Positions 52,488-60,338 of a DNA stretch of 64,000 bases are shown here, piece after piece; positions within the stretch are counted from its first letter, which is position 1; every line of letters starts with the position of its first letter. Source of the stretch: Dehalococcoidia bacterium (GTDB lineage: Bacteria > Chloroflexota > Dehalococcoidia > Tepidiformales > Tepidiformaceae); assembly GCA_020853755.1 (NCBI GenBank), contig JADYYG010000027.1:1-64000 (forward strand), given 5' to 3'. Position numbers and translations under genes: made by a program. The notes under the pieces are model-generated. The model did no database searches and was not told the DNA's origin. It was given only the letters and a program-made list of their open reading frames with translations.

Positions 52488-52518
52488 AAGGGGCCACCGT
52501 CCTGCACGGTGGCCCCTT
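52488..52518 (+). terminator. Rho-independent-type hairpin
   Basis: AAGGGGCCACCGT (52488-52500) pairs perfectly with ACGGTGGCCCCTT (52506-52518) over five bases, 25 bases after the first cupredoxin stop. A short T-run follows. Confidence 0.85.
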
Positions 52519-52681
52519 TGCGTGCGGGCCCGGCACGCTCAACTACGGGTCCGTGACTGCGGCCGGTTGCGGTTCTCACAATCTTCACAATTGCGTGCTA
52601 TCCAAACCCCTTGTTGTGGGCAGCATTCAGGGCTACTTTTCTCGCCGCCGGTTTGGCAACCGGAAGAGGAGCACGCAACCA

Positions 52682-53779
52682 ATGAAGAAGGTCTTGCTGG
52701 CATTGCCGGCGCTCGCCATCGCTCTGATGGCCGTTTTCGCCTCGACGGGACAGTCGGCGTTTGCGGCCACCACCATCACCGTCCAATCAGGCACCGGCGA
52801 AAAGGGCTTCGCCGTCAACCAGTTCGGCCCAAGCGTCGTCTACGTCCAACCGGGCGACTCGGTGAAGTTCACGTTCCCCTGGTTCGAACCACACAGCGTC
52901 ACCTTCGGCGTCCTTGCCGGGGACCCCAGTGTCCTCGTCGGCGGCGAAAATCCGAGTTGGAAGGGCGACGGCTTCATCAGTTCGGGCCTCATCTTCGGCA
53001 GCCCCACAGGCACGGACGCCTACACCGTCACCTTCCCCGAGAAGGGCACGTACGACTACTTCTGCATCCTCCATCCGTTGATGACCGGCGAAGTCGTCGT
53101 GCGCACGCCTGACCTCGGCACGCCCGACAACCAGCCATCGGTCGATGGCCGCGCAGCCGCCCAGTTCACCTCGTCGATCAACGCCCTGAAGGCTGCGGCA
53201 AGCGGCATGGCGGCGAAGCCCCTCGCTGTGGCCGCGAACCCGTCCGGCGGCCGCAAGTACACGCTTGCCATCAGCTCCGCGACTGACCTGCCGCAGGGCG
53301 ATGTCCAGCAGTTCTTCCCGGCCAGCGTGAACATCGGCGTGAACGACACCATCGAGTGGGTGTCGGGCGTCGGCACGCCGCACACCGTCTCCATCGGCAA
53401 CCCGGGTGAGATCGCGAAGCTCATCCCGCCGGGCGGCGCCGATGCCGTCGTGGGCATCGCCGCTGCCGTGCCCAAGGGGAACAAGTTCGACGGCACGGGC
53501 ATCGTCAACAGCGGTGTCCTCGGCGCTTCCTTCCCGAACGGCACGAAGTTCGACCTGACGTTCACGAAGGCCGGCACCTACCAGTACTACTGCTTCCTCC
53601 ACCTTGACCAGGGGATGATGGCGGTGGTCAACGTCGGGACGGGCGCGCCGCTGCCGCCAAACACCGGCGACACAGCAATCGCGGCGCCATCGGGCACGAA
53701 TGGCCTCTGGCTGGTGTTCGGCGCCGTTGGCCTCGCCCTCGCCGCGACTGGCACAGCCTTCGCCGCCAGCCGCCGCTAA
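52682..53779 (+). CDS. anchored two-domain cupredoxin protein, paralogue
   Basis: 365 residues, close to the preceding gene in signal peptide and in the LPPNTG helix SRR tail, so they arose by tandem duplication. The two cupredoxin domains keep PHSVTF, YFCILHPLMTG and PHTVSIG, YYCFLHLDQGM. GAGGAG precedes the ATG by about ten bases. A strong hairpin lies just downstream. Both genes may be surface copper proteins for electron transfer to an outside acceptor or oxidase; no oxidase is nearby to test that. Confidence 0.93.
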   Translation: MKKVLLALPALAIALMAVFASTGQSAFAATTITVQSGTGEKGFAVNQFGPSVVYVQPGDSVKFTFPWFEPHSVTFGVLAGDPSVLVGGENPSWKGDGFISSGLIFGSPTGTDAYTVTFPEKGTYDYFCILHPLMTGEVVVRTPDLGTPDNQPSVDGRAAAQFTSSINALKAAASGMAAKPLAVAANPSGGRKYTLAISSATDLPQGDVQQFFPASVNIGVNDTIEWVSGVGTPHTVSIGNPGEIAKLIPPGGADAVVGIAAAVPKGNKFDGTGIVNSGVLGASFPNGTKFDLTFTKAGTYQYYCFLHLDQGMMAVVNVGTGAPLPPNTGDTAIAAPSGTNGLWLVFGAVGLALAATGTAFAASRR

Positions 53780-53804
53780 CGTCACCCGGCCCTCGGGGGC
53801 ACAA

Positions 53805-53840
53805 CGAAAGGCGGCCACCGCGAACGGTGGCCGCCTTTCG
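53805..53840. terminator. strong 16-bp hairpin after second cupredoxin
   Basis: CGAAAGGCGGCCACCG (53805-53820) and CGGTGGCCGCCTTTCG (53825-53840) pair exactly around a CGAA tetraloop, 26 bases after the stop. Confidence 0.85.
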
Positions 53841-53943
53841 GGCCGGGAGATCGCGCGTGTTTGCCCGGTTTGTGTCAGCCTTCACAGATGCTAGCGGCCC
53901 GGTTCGAAACACTGGTCCTACGCTATCCCCGGAGGTCGCTTCC

Positions 53944-54543
53944 GTGCGACGACTGCCGCTCTCCATCACCACCGTTGCCCTCGCCGGGGCGTTGCTCGCC
54001 GCCTGCAGCGGAAGCAGCGCCAGCGAGATCACCCCGACGCATGAGGCCGCCAGCCCGGCAACGGCGCCGGCCACCGTCGCAGGCGCGTTGACCGCCGGCC
54101 CCACCGCCACGGCGACCGCGACGACGGCGGCTTCGGCAACTGCTACCACAGAGGCCTCGGCGACGACACCCCCCACGGCGGCCGCAACAGCAACGACCGC
54201 GCCGGCCGAAGCCACCCAGGCGCCCCAGCCAACCCAAGCGCCTCAGCCGACGCCCACGCCGCCGCCAGCCAGCAGCAACCCGATGAGCGCCGCCGTCTCT
54301 GCGGCAGGCACGGTGCGGTTCATCTGGAGCCCGAGTGCGGTGACCATCGCACCCGGCGGCACCGTTACCTGGTCATGGAGCGAGCCGGTGCAGCCACACA
54401 ACGTTGCCGGCACGGACTTCCCGCTCAGTTCGGCCGTGTCGAAGTCGGGGTCTGCTTCCCATACGTTCACCGCACCGGGCGTCTACCACTTCGTCTGCGA
54501 AATCCACCCTGATTCGATGACCGGGACGGTCACCGTCCAGTAG
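53944..54543 (+). CDS. lipoprotein single-domain cupredoxin
   Basis: 199 residues from the GTG at 53944 with GGAGG upstream. Lipobox LAAC gives an N-terminal lipid anchor. A long Ala/Thr/Pro linker (about residues 35-120) spaces a C-terminal plastocyanin/azurin-like domain with PHNVAG and FVCEIHPDSM copper ligands. It is the third cupredoxin in a row. It stops 19 bases before the convergent hydratase-like gene stop. Confidence 0.92.
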   Translation: MRRLPLSITTVALAGALLAACSGSSASEITPTHEAASPATAPATVAGALTAGPTATATATTAASATATTEASATTPPTAAATATTAPAEATQAPQPTQAPQPTPTPPPASSNPMSAAVSAAGTVRFIWSPSAVTIAPGGTVTWSWSEPVQPHNVAGTDFPLSSAVSKSGSASHTFTAPGVYHFVCEIHPDSMTGTVTVQ

Positions 54544-54561
54544 GCGGTTACGTCTTCGCCG

Positions 54562-55422
54562 TCACTCGCGCTTCCGGCGCGAGCGCGGCCCGGAGCCGTA
54601 GTCCCCGAAGGGTTCGTCGCGCTGGCGGATGGCCTCGCGGATGCCGACCTCTCCGGAGAGCGCGACGAAGTCGTCGCCTTCCTGGGTGTGCCGGGCCACA
54701 CCGTCGAAGAGGATGCCCATCGACCGTGTGGCCTGGAGCCCCATGTTCTCGGCGGCCTGGTTGCAGTAAAGCTTGATCATCTGCAACTGGTTCAGGGGGA
54801 GCATGGCCATCCGGTCGGCGAGCCGCCGCGCCTCGGCGTCCAATGCTTCCGGGGCGACTACCTCGTGCACGAGGCCGATCTCTTTCGCCTTCAGCGCCGC
54901 GATCTCGTCCCCCGTCAGCAGGTAGCGCTTGGCGTTTTCGAAGCCGACCCGGTGAACCCACATCGGTGTCGTTGGCACGCCCCACGCCCGTGACGTGGGG
55001 TAACCGAAGACCGCATCTTCCGCGGCGATGATCAAGTCGGCCCAGAGCACCATGTCGGTCCCGCCGCAGATGCACCAGCCGTGCACCGCCGCAATCGTCG
55101 GCTTCGAGGCGTACCAGAGCTTCTGATAGGCCTGGACGAAGCGGGACATCATCCGGTAGTCAGCCATCGAATCCCACTTGCGCGTGCGGCCGCTCTCTTT
55201 GGCCTGGGCTTCGGTCGCCCAGTTCAGGCCGTAGCCGGCGCAGAAGGCCGGACCTTCGGCGCGCAGGAGGATGACCTTCGCCGCGTGGTCAGCATCCGCG
55301 GCATCGATGGCCTCGCCCAGTTCGTTCGCCAGGTCGGCTGTAATGGTGTTGTAGGCTTCGGGCCGGGTCAGCGTGATTGTGCACACGCCCCCGGACGTTT
55401 CGGTCCGCAATGAAGTGGGCAA
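54562..55422 (-). CDS. enoyl-CoA hydratase/isomerase-family protein, active site altered
   Basis: 286 residues from a TTG at 55422; AAGGAG lies eight bases upstream and no closer ATG keeps the first strand. Crotonase fold with PAFCAGYGLN (oxyanion hole) and GWCICGGTDMVLWAD. In hydratases a Glu normally sits in the GGG and PE segments; here the second segment reads FGYPTSRAWGVPTTPM without that Glu, so a different crotonase reaction is likely. Convergent with the cupredoxin lipoprotein. Confidence 0.9.
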   Translation of the reverse strand: MPTSLRTETSGGVCTITLTRPEAYNTITADLANELGEAIDAADADHAAKVILLRAEGPAFCAGYGLNWATEAQAKESGRTRKWDSMADYRMMSRFVQAYQKLWYASKPTIAAVHGWCICGGTDMVLWADLIIAAEDAVFGYPTSRAWGVPTTPMWVHRVGFENAKRYLLTGDEIAALKAKEIGLVHEVVAPEALDAEARRLADRMAMLPLNQLQMIKLYCNQAAENMGLQATRSMGILFDGVARHTQEGDDFVALSGEVGIREAIRQRDEPFGDYGSGPRSRRKRE

Positions 55423-55565
55423 TCTGGACTCCTTCGCAGGGCTGGCGGCATCGAAGCCCGTCCAGCCCGGCGCGAAGCTGCCTCACCGCTGATTTGGGCG
55501 TGAGGATACCCGCCGCCTGTCGAATTGCAATGGCCCGGCGCGGGAACCTCGGGAACGGCTGAAGG

Positions 55566-56033
55566 TCAGTACTTCCCGCCGAGCTTTCCGTGGTCCCAGC
55601 TGTAGATGTCGACCGGGTCCACGCGGATGACGACGCGTTTGCTGGCCGCCTTCAAGGCCGCCTCCGGAGTGTCGGTCGCGAGGGGGATGCCGTTGTACTT
55701 CGAACCGACGTGGGCCATGACCTTCGCGGTGAAGGCATTGTCGTCGTCGATGACGGCGGCGTTGCCCTCGATGACGAGGCCCTTCAGCTCGGAGTAGCCC
55801 TTCCCTGATTCGAGCATGCAGGTGATCTTCGGGTCGCGCCGGAGGTTCATCACTTTCTGGCTCTTGCCGAAGGTGGTGAAGTGAATCTTCCCGTCGAACA
55901 CCACGTACCACATGGCGACGAGGTGCGGGAAGCCCTTCGGCCCGTTCGAGGCGACCTGGAGGGTCCAGCCGCCGTTGAGGAAGGCGTCCTGTTCCTGTTC
56001 GGTGAGGGCGATTGAGCCGCGTCGGCTTGGCAT
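55566..56033 (-). CDS. PPOX-class F420/FMN-dependent split-barrel protein
   Basis: 155 residues with the split-barrel signature WYVVFDGKIHFTTFGKSQKVMNL and the closing SWDHGKLGGKY typical of F420-dependent PPOX-class proteins. Substrate unknown. The ATG at 56033 is divergent from the second split-barrel gene at 56110, 76 bases away, suggesting a shared regulatory region. Confidence 0.88.
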   Translation of the reverse strand: MPSRRGSIALTEQEQDAFLNGGWTLQVASNGPKGFPHLVAMWYVVFDGKIHFTTFGKSQKVMNLRRDPKITCMLESGKGYSELKGLVIEGNAAVIDDDNAFTAKVMAHVGSKYNGIPLATDTPEAALKAASKRVVIRVDPVDIYSWDHGKLGGKY

Positions 56034-56109
56034 TGGAATGTCCTCCAGCGAGTAGACTTAGCGCCCAACAGTAGAGCCGCTGCGTTCCGGCAGCGCAAGG
56101 AGAGCCAGC

Positions 56110-56715
56110 ATGGCATTCGTCCAGGGCGATGGCGCCCGTGATATCCAGGACCGCTTCGATTCCCGCCGGCTCGCCGACGCCATTACCTCGCGCACCCTCC
56201 ACGAGACGCTGAGCGAGAGCGACCGCGCCTTTGTCGAGCGCATGGACATGTTCTTCCTCGCCACCCAGGGCGCCGATGGCGGGCTCGACTGTTCCTACAA
56301 AGGCGGCCAGCCCGGCTTCATCCGCGTCGTCGATGAGCGCACGCTTGCGTTCCCCCACTACGACGGCAACGGCCAGTTCATGTCGACCGGCAACATCCTC
56401 GAAACCGGGAAGGTCGGCATGCTCTTTATCGACTGGCCGACGCAGTGGCGCATGCGCGTCAACGGGACGGCGACCATCGATTTCGATGACCCGCTGAAGA
56501 CCGAGTGGCCCGAGGCCCAGTTTGTCGTCCGCGTCCACACCGAGGAAGTGTTCCCGAACTGCCCGCGCTACGTGCACAAGATGGAACTGGTCGAGCATTC
56601 GGTGTTCGTTCCGAAGGAGGAGTGCGCAACGCCGGACCCGGATTGGAAGCGCTACTTCGAAGACGACCTGCCCGAGGCCCAGCGCCAGCGCCGCGCTTCC
56701 CAGCCGAAAGAGTAG
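56110..56715 (+). CDS. pyridoxamine 5'-phosphate oxidase-family protein
   Basis: 201 residues of the PNPOx-like FMN split-barrel fold, recognised by FLATQGADGGLDCSYKGGQPGFIRVVD and GKVGMLFIDWP. AAGGAG precedes the ATG. The family includes general stress and flavin-binding proteins with no fixed substrate. The PPK2 gene follows 29 bases later on the same strand. Confidence 0.88.
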   Translation: MAFVQGDGARDIQDRFDSRRLADAITSRTLHETLSESDRAFVERMDMFFLATQGADGGLDCSYKGGQPGFIRVVDERTLAFPHYDGNGQFMSTGNILETGKVGMLFIDWPTQWRMRVNGTATIDFDDPLKTEWPEAQFVVRVHTEEVFPNCPRYVHKMELVEHSVFVPKEECATPDPDWKRYFEDDLPEAQRQRRASQPKE

Positions 56716-56744
56716 CCAGCCAGGCGCCACGGAGACTGCCGCAG

Positions 56745-57551
56745 ATGAGCAACGGAAAGAATGCCGTCCCCCCGTTCGGGGAGAAGTTCAAGCTCCAGGA
56801 TTTCGATACCTCCCAGTCGGGCGGGATGACGAAGGAGCAGGGCGAAACGAAGATCGCCGAACTCCGCGTGCGCCTGAACGAACTCCAGGACCTGCTCTAC
56901 GCCGACGGGCGTTTCGGGATGCTCGTCGTCCTCCAGGGAATCGATACGGGCGGCAAGGATGGCACGATTAAGAGCGTCTTCCAGGAGGTCGGCCCGATCG
57001 GCTGCCAGGTGGTCGCGTTCAAGGTGCCGACGCCGGAAGAACTCGCCCACCCTTACCTCTGGCGCTACCAGAAGGAGACCCCGGAGAAGGGCCACATCAC
57101 CATCTTCAACCGCTCCCACTACGAGGCGGTGCTCGTCGAGCGCGTGAAGAACATCGTGCCGAAGGACACCTGGGAGCGCCGATTCGACGACATTAACCAC
57201 TGGGAAGAGTTCCTCGTGCGGAACGGTACCGAGGTGATGAAGTTCGCGCTCCTGATTTCGAAAGACGAGCAGCGCGAGCGGCTGCAGGAGCGCATCGACA
57301 ACCCGCGGAAGCAGTGGAAGTTCCGCATGGGCGACCTCGACGATCGCAAGCTGTGGGATGAATACCAGGAGGCCTACAGCGACGTCATCACCCGGACGAA
57401 CACGAAGCACGCGCCATGGCACGCCGTCCCGGCCGACAGGAAGTGGTACCGGGACATCGTCGTGGCCGAGGCGATGATCGCGAAGCTCGAATCGATGGAC
57501 CTCCGCTACCCGCCGGCCGACCCGCAGATCGTCGGGCTGAAGGTTCAGTAG
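56745..57551 (+). CDS. PPK2-family polyphosphate kinase
   Basis: 268 residues with the Walker A segment GIDTGGKDGT (65-74), the lid-region NRSHYEAVLVERV and helices typical of class II/III PPK2. It uses polyphosphate to phosphorylate a nucleotide (AMP, ADP or both; class cannot be told from motif alone). It lies 29 bases after the split-barrel gene and is convergent with the aldo/keto reductase, 4 bases apart. Confidence 0.95.
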   Translation: MSNGKNAVPPFGEKFKLQDFDTSQSGGMTKEQGETKIAELRVRLNELQDLLYADGRFGMLVVLQGIDTGGKDGTIKSVFQEVGPIGCQVVAFKVPTPEELAHPYLWRYQKETPEKGHITIFNRSHYEAVLVERVKNIVPKDTWERRFDDINHWEEFLVRNGTEVMKFALLISKDEQRERLQERIDNPRKQWKFRMGDLDDRKLWDEYQEAYSDVITRTNTKHAPWHAVPADRKWYRDIVVAEAMIAKLESMDLRYPPADPQIVGLKVQ

Positions 57552-57555
57552 CCGG

Positions 57556-58374
57556 TCACTCGTAGAGGCGGGCGGCTTCGGCTTCGAGTTCGCGCCGTTC
57601 TGGCTCGTCCATCGCTGTGTAGTCGCTCGCCGTAGCCACGTTCTCGATGATCCGCGACGGAAACCGTGCGCCGGGAATCGCCACCGAGACGGCCGGGTTC
57701 GAAAGTACGTAGCGGAGGAGGTTCGCGGGCGTAAGCGGCCCCGTGTAGCCGCGCTCGATACGGCCGCGCATCGCGCTTGTCCGCCCGGAGCCGCCGACCG
57801 GCCGCATCACGATGACCCCGACGCCCCGTTCGGCCGCGAGTTCGATCACCGGCGCCGACTCGGGGAAGAAGGCGGAGTGCTCGACCATGACGGTGGCGAA
57901 CTCGCCACTTTCGATAGCGCGCCGGGCGAGGGCAAGGTCGTGGGTGGAGATGCCGATGTGGCCGATGAGGCCGCGGTACTGCGCCGTTTTCAGCCCGTCG
58001 AGTGCGCCGCCGTCGGCCATCGCTTCGTCCCACGCGCGCTCGGTCGAGATGTCGTGCAACTGGTAGAGGTCAATGAACGGCACACCGAGCACGCTCAGGG
58101 ACTTGTCGATCTCCCACTGGCTGCCGTTCGCGGTGTGGCTGAAGGTCTTCGAAGCGGCGACGAACGTCTTTCCGCCGCGCTCGCGGATGACGCGGCCGAG
58201 CAAGTGTTCGCTGCCTTCGTAGCCGCGGGCGGTGTCGATAAAGTCGATGCCAAGGTCGAGCGCGGACATGACCGTCTCGACCGCCTGCGGCGAATGCGGC
58301 GTGTCCATCGCGCCGAGGCCGAGTTCGACCACGCTGATGCCGGTGTTGCCGAGTTGCCTCCGCCGCAGTGCCAT
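57556..58374 (-). CDS. aldo/keto reductase
   Basis: 272 residues. The AKR tetrad is visible: Asp47 and Tyr52 in DTARGYEG, Lys76 in AASKTF and His107 in QLHD. Short C-terminal end, as in the small bacterial AKR subgroup. It reduces aldehydes or ketones with NADPH. No close partner gene; the toxin gene ends 40 bases upstream. Confidence 0.94.
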   Translation of the reverse strand: MALRRRQLGNTGISVVELGLGAMDTPHSPQAVETVMSALDLGIDFIDTARGYEGSEHLLGRVIRERGGKTFVAASKTFSHTANGSQWEIDKSLSVLGVPFIDLYQLHDISTERAWDEAMADGGALDGLKTAQYRGLIGHIGISTHDLALARRAIESGEFATVMVEHSAFFPESAPVIELAAERGVGVIVMRPVGGSGRTSAMRGRIERGYTGPLTPANLLRYVLSNPAVSVAIPGARFPSRIIENVATASDYTAMDEPERRELEAEAARLYE

Positions 58375-58413
58375 GGCCGCAGGCTAGCGGGTCAGGCGCG
58401 GAGGTTCGAGGGG

Positions 58414-58728
58414 CTAGCCTCCCACCTTGTTCTTCTTATCCCATTCGAGGTGCTTGCCGAGTCCGACGATGCGCACCTCTTTGGCCTCTTCGTCGATCAT
58501 GTAGTGGAGGCGCTTGCCGCCGCCGCAGTCGAACTGGCGAAGGTGGCTCTGGGTGCCCTTCAGACGCTTGAGCCATGGCGGCTTCATTTCTGCCGGGCGA
58601 TAGGGCAGGTGGCTGTTGTAGAGGTCGGCGACGCGCGCCTGCTGATTCGGCGGCAGCGCCATGTACTCCTTGAGGTACTCGTCCTGGTCCCAGACGACTA
58701 CGCGGTACGTCCCTTTGCCTGCATCCAT
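58414..58728 (-). CDS. RelE/HigB-like toxin
   Basis: 104 residues from the ATG at 58728 (GTG at 58746 is possible). The basic RelE-type fold is suggested by RMDAGKGTYRVVVWDQ, PPWLKRLKGTQSHLRQFDCGGGKRLHYMID and VRIVGLGKHLEWDKK. RelE/HigB toxins cleave mRNA at the ribosome. Its start overlaps the antitoxin gene by 31 bases, a usual type II arrangement with antitoxin first. Confidence 0.7.
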   Translation of the reverse strand: MDAGKGTYRVVVWDQDEYLKEYMALPPNQQARVADLYNSHLPYRPAEMKPPWLKRLKGTQSHLRQFDCGGGKRLHYMIDEEAKEVRIVGLGKHLEWDKKNKVGG

Positions 58729-58997
58729 TCGTCGACCGAAGCCCACCGGGTAGATTTCCGGTTCCGCTCAAGGCGTTCACGCGCTTCGTGGTCCTGGTCC
58801 AACTCCGCTGTGGCCTGCCAGGCGTCCAGGAGTTCGGCGAGTTCCGCTTCGGTTGAACCACCCTTCCACGCCGCGTACAACTCACCCAGTAAGAGCCGCT
58901 GGTGACTTGGTGTCAGCCATGCGATCCAGCCCAGTTCGTCGGGCAGAGCATCATCGGAATAGAGCCGTTCGGCGTTCCTCGGGAGGACGGCAACCAT
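58698..58997 (-). CDS. putative type II antitoxin
   Basis: 99 residues from the ATG at 58997; AAGGAAA precedes it. ATG at 59018 would add seven residues but lacks a good ribosome site. It is acidic and helical, with a C-terminal ERNRKSTRWASVDEWMQ that would wrap the toxin. No HTH or RHH motif is clear. It is assigned by position upstream of and overlapping the RelE-like gene. Confidence 0.65.
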   Translation of the reverse strand: MVAVLPRNAERLYSDDALPDELGWIAWLTPSHQRLLLGELYAAWKGGSTEAELAELLDAWQATAELDQDHEARERLERNRKSTRWASVDEWMQAKGRTA

Positions 58998-59205
58998 AGG
59001 TTTCCTTCGCGTCTCCATGGCGGGGCCCAGTGCACCCTCGCCGCGCTGAGTCTGTTGAGCAGATGGCTCGCTGTCAATCCTGCTGCCTTGAGGATCGACA
59101 GCGTCCAGCGTAATCGAAAGTGGATCCTTGAACGGTAAGGGTGGTCAACCGCGCATCTTGGCGTGGACATCGCGGGCAGCTAAGCTCTCCATCCGGAGAG
59201 AGCAT

Positions 59206-60258
59206 ATGAACTACCGCGCGCTCTGGGCGCTGGCCGTTGCGGGCCTCGCCATCCACTTCGCCGGCCTCGGCTGGGACGTCTATCAGCACTCGACGGACTC
59301 GACGCTGGCGGCGCGCGAGGATGTGCTCTCGCTCTCGAACCCGAGCCACGTGCTGATCGTGTCGGGTATGGCCATCGTAGCCGCCGCCCTGCTCGGCATG
59401 GCCGCCCTCTGGATGAATCAGCGCCAGTTTGGAGGCGCTGGCCTGCTCGGGAGCGTCGTCCGGGGCGGTGCACTGCCGGTTATCGTCGCGGCCGCCGGCG
59501 GCGCCATCTGGCTGGCTTCGACCGCCGAGGATTCGGGGCACGAGCATTCGGCGGCGGACCTGGACCACCACCCGGTCGCGGTTGTCCAGGATACGGGCGC
59601 CACCCCGCCAGGCGATGACGGCCACACGCATGAAACCGCGGCTTCGGCGAACTCGGCGGCCAATCCCCTCGCCGCTGCCGCTGCCGAAGACCACGCGCAC
59701 GCCCTCGAAGTCGCGGCCACGGCCGAGCAAATGGTCGCCGCCGGGCAGTTCGCCCTCGAAGTGAAGGAGAAAGTGGCGAAGTACAAGGACATCCGCGACG
59801 GGATGGCCGCGGGCTACGTCCAGATAACCCCGGACCTGCCCGGCATCGCCGCGCACTTCATCCGCCTCGACTACCAGCACGACGGCCACGAACTCGACCC
59901 TGACCGCCCGGAGGTACTGCTCTACTCGAAACGTCTCGACGGCGCCTGGCGGCTCGTCGGCGTGATGTTCCTGGCCGAAACCAACAGCGACGTCCCTCCA
60001 AAGTACTTCGGCGCGCTCGACGTCTGGCACCGCCACGAGAACCTCTGCTTCACGGCCGGCGGCAACGTGGCCACTACCACGCGGGCCGAATGCCGGAATG
60101 GCCTCTTCGTCGCGAAGACCGCGTTCCAAGTCCACGTCTGGGTTGAGCCGGGAAGCACCGGGGGCGTCTTCGCGCACGACTATGCGCCCATCTCGCCCGG
60201 CGCTTTCCCCGGCGCGACGGCCCCGGCGGCCTCGGAGATCCTCGTCCAGGCGAGGTAG
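59206..60258 (+). CDS. His-rich membrane protein of unknown family
   Basis: 350 residues from the ATG at 59206 with GGAGAG seven bases upstream. Three N-terminal helices (about 4-24, 48-70, 90-106) are followed by a His-rich stretch (HEHSAADLDHHP, DDGHTHE, EDHAHAL) and a large soluble domain with FIRLDYQHDGHELD and LDVWHRHENLCF. Metal sensing or transfer is possible from the histidines, but no known domain matches. It is divergent from the toxin-antitoxin pair, about 200 bases away. Confidence 0.8.
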   Translation: MNYRALWALAVAGLAIHFAGLGWDVYQHSTDSTLAAREDVLSLSNPSHVLIVSGMAIVAAALLGMAALWMNQRQFGGAGLLGSVVRGGALPVIVAAAGGAIWLASTAEDSGHEHSAADLDHHPVAVVQDTGATPPGDDGHTHETAASANSAANPLAAAAAEDHAHALEVAATAEQMVAAGQFALEVKEKVAKYKDIRDGMAAGYVQITPDLPGIAAHFIRLDYQHDGHELDPDRPEVLLYSKRLDGAWRLVGVMFLAETNSDVPPKYFGALDVWHRHENLCFTAGGNVATTTRAECRNGLFVAKTAFQVHVWVEPGSTGGVFAHDYAPISPGAFPGATAPAASEILVQAR

Positions 60259-60277
60259 GCACCCCGGGCGTTCCGTC

Positions 60278-60295
60278 CTGACAGGCTGCTGTCAG
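60278..60295. promoter_or_regulatory. perfect inverted repeat upstream of uvrB
   Basis: CTGACAG and CTGTCAG flank GCTG, 43 bases before the uvrB start. It could be the terminator of the preceding gene or a damage-response operator. A TACACT box (60327-60332) lies only six bases before the start codon; if it is the -10, uvrB mRNA would be leaderless. Confidence 0.5.
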
Positions 60296-60338
60296 CAATC
60301 CCGCCCAACCCCTTCCCGGCATCCGGTACACTCGAACC

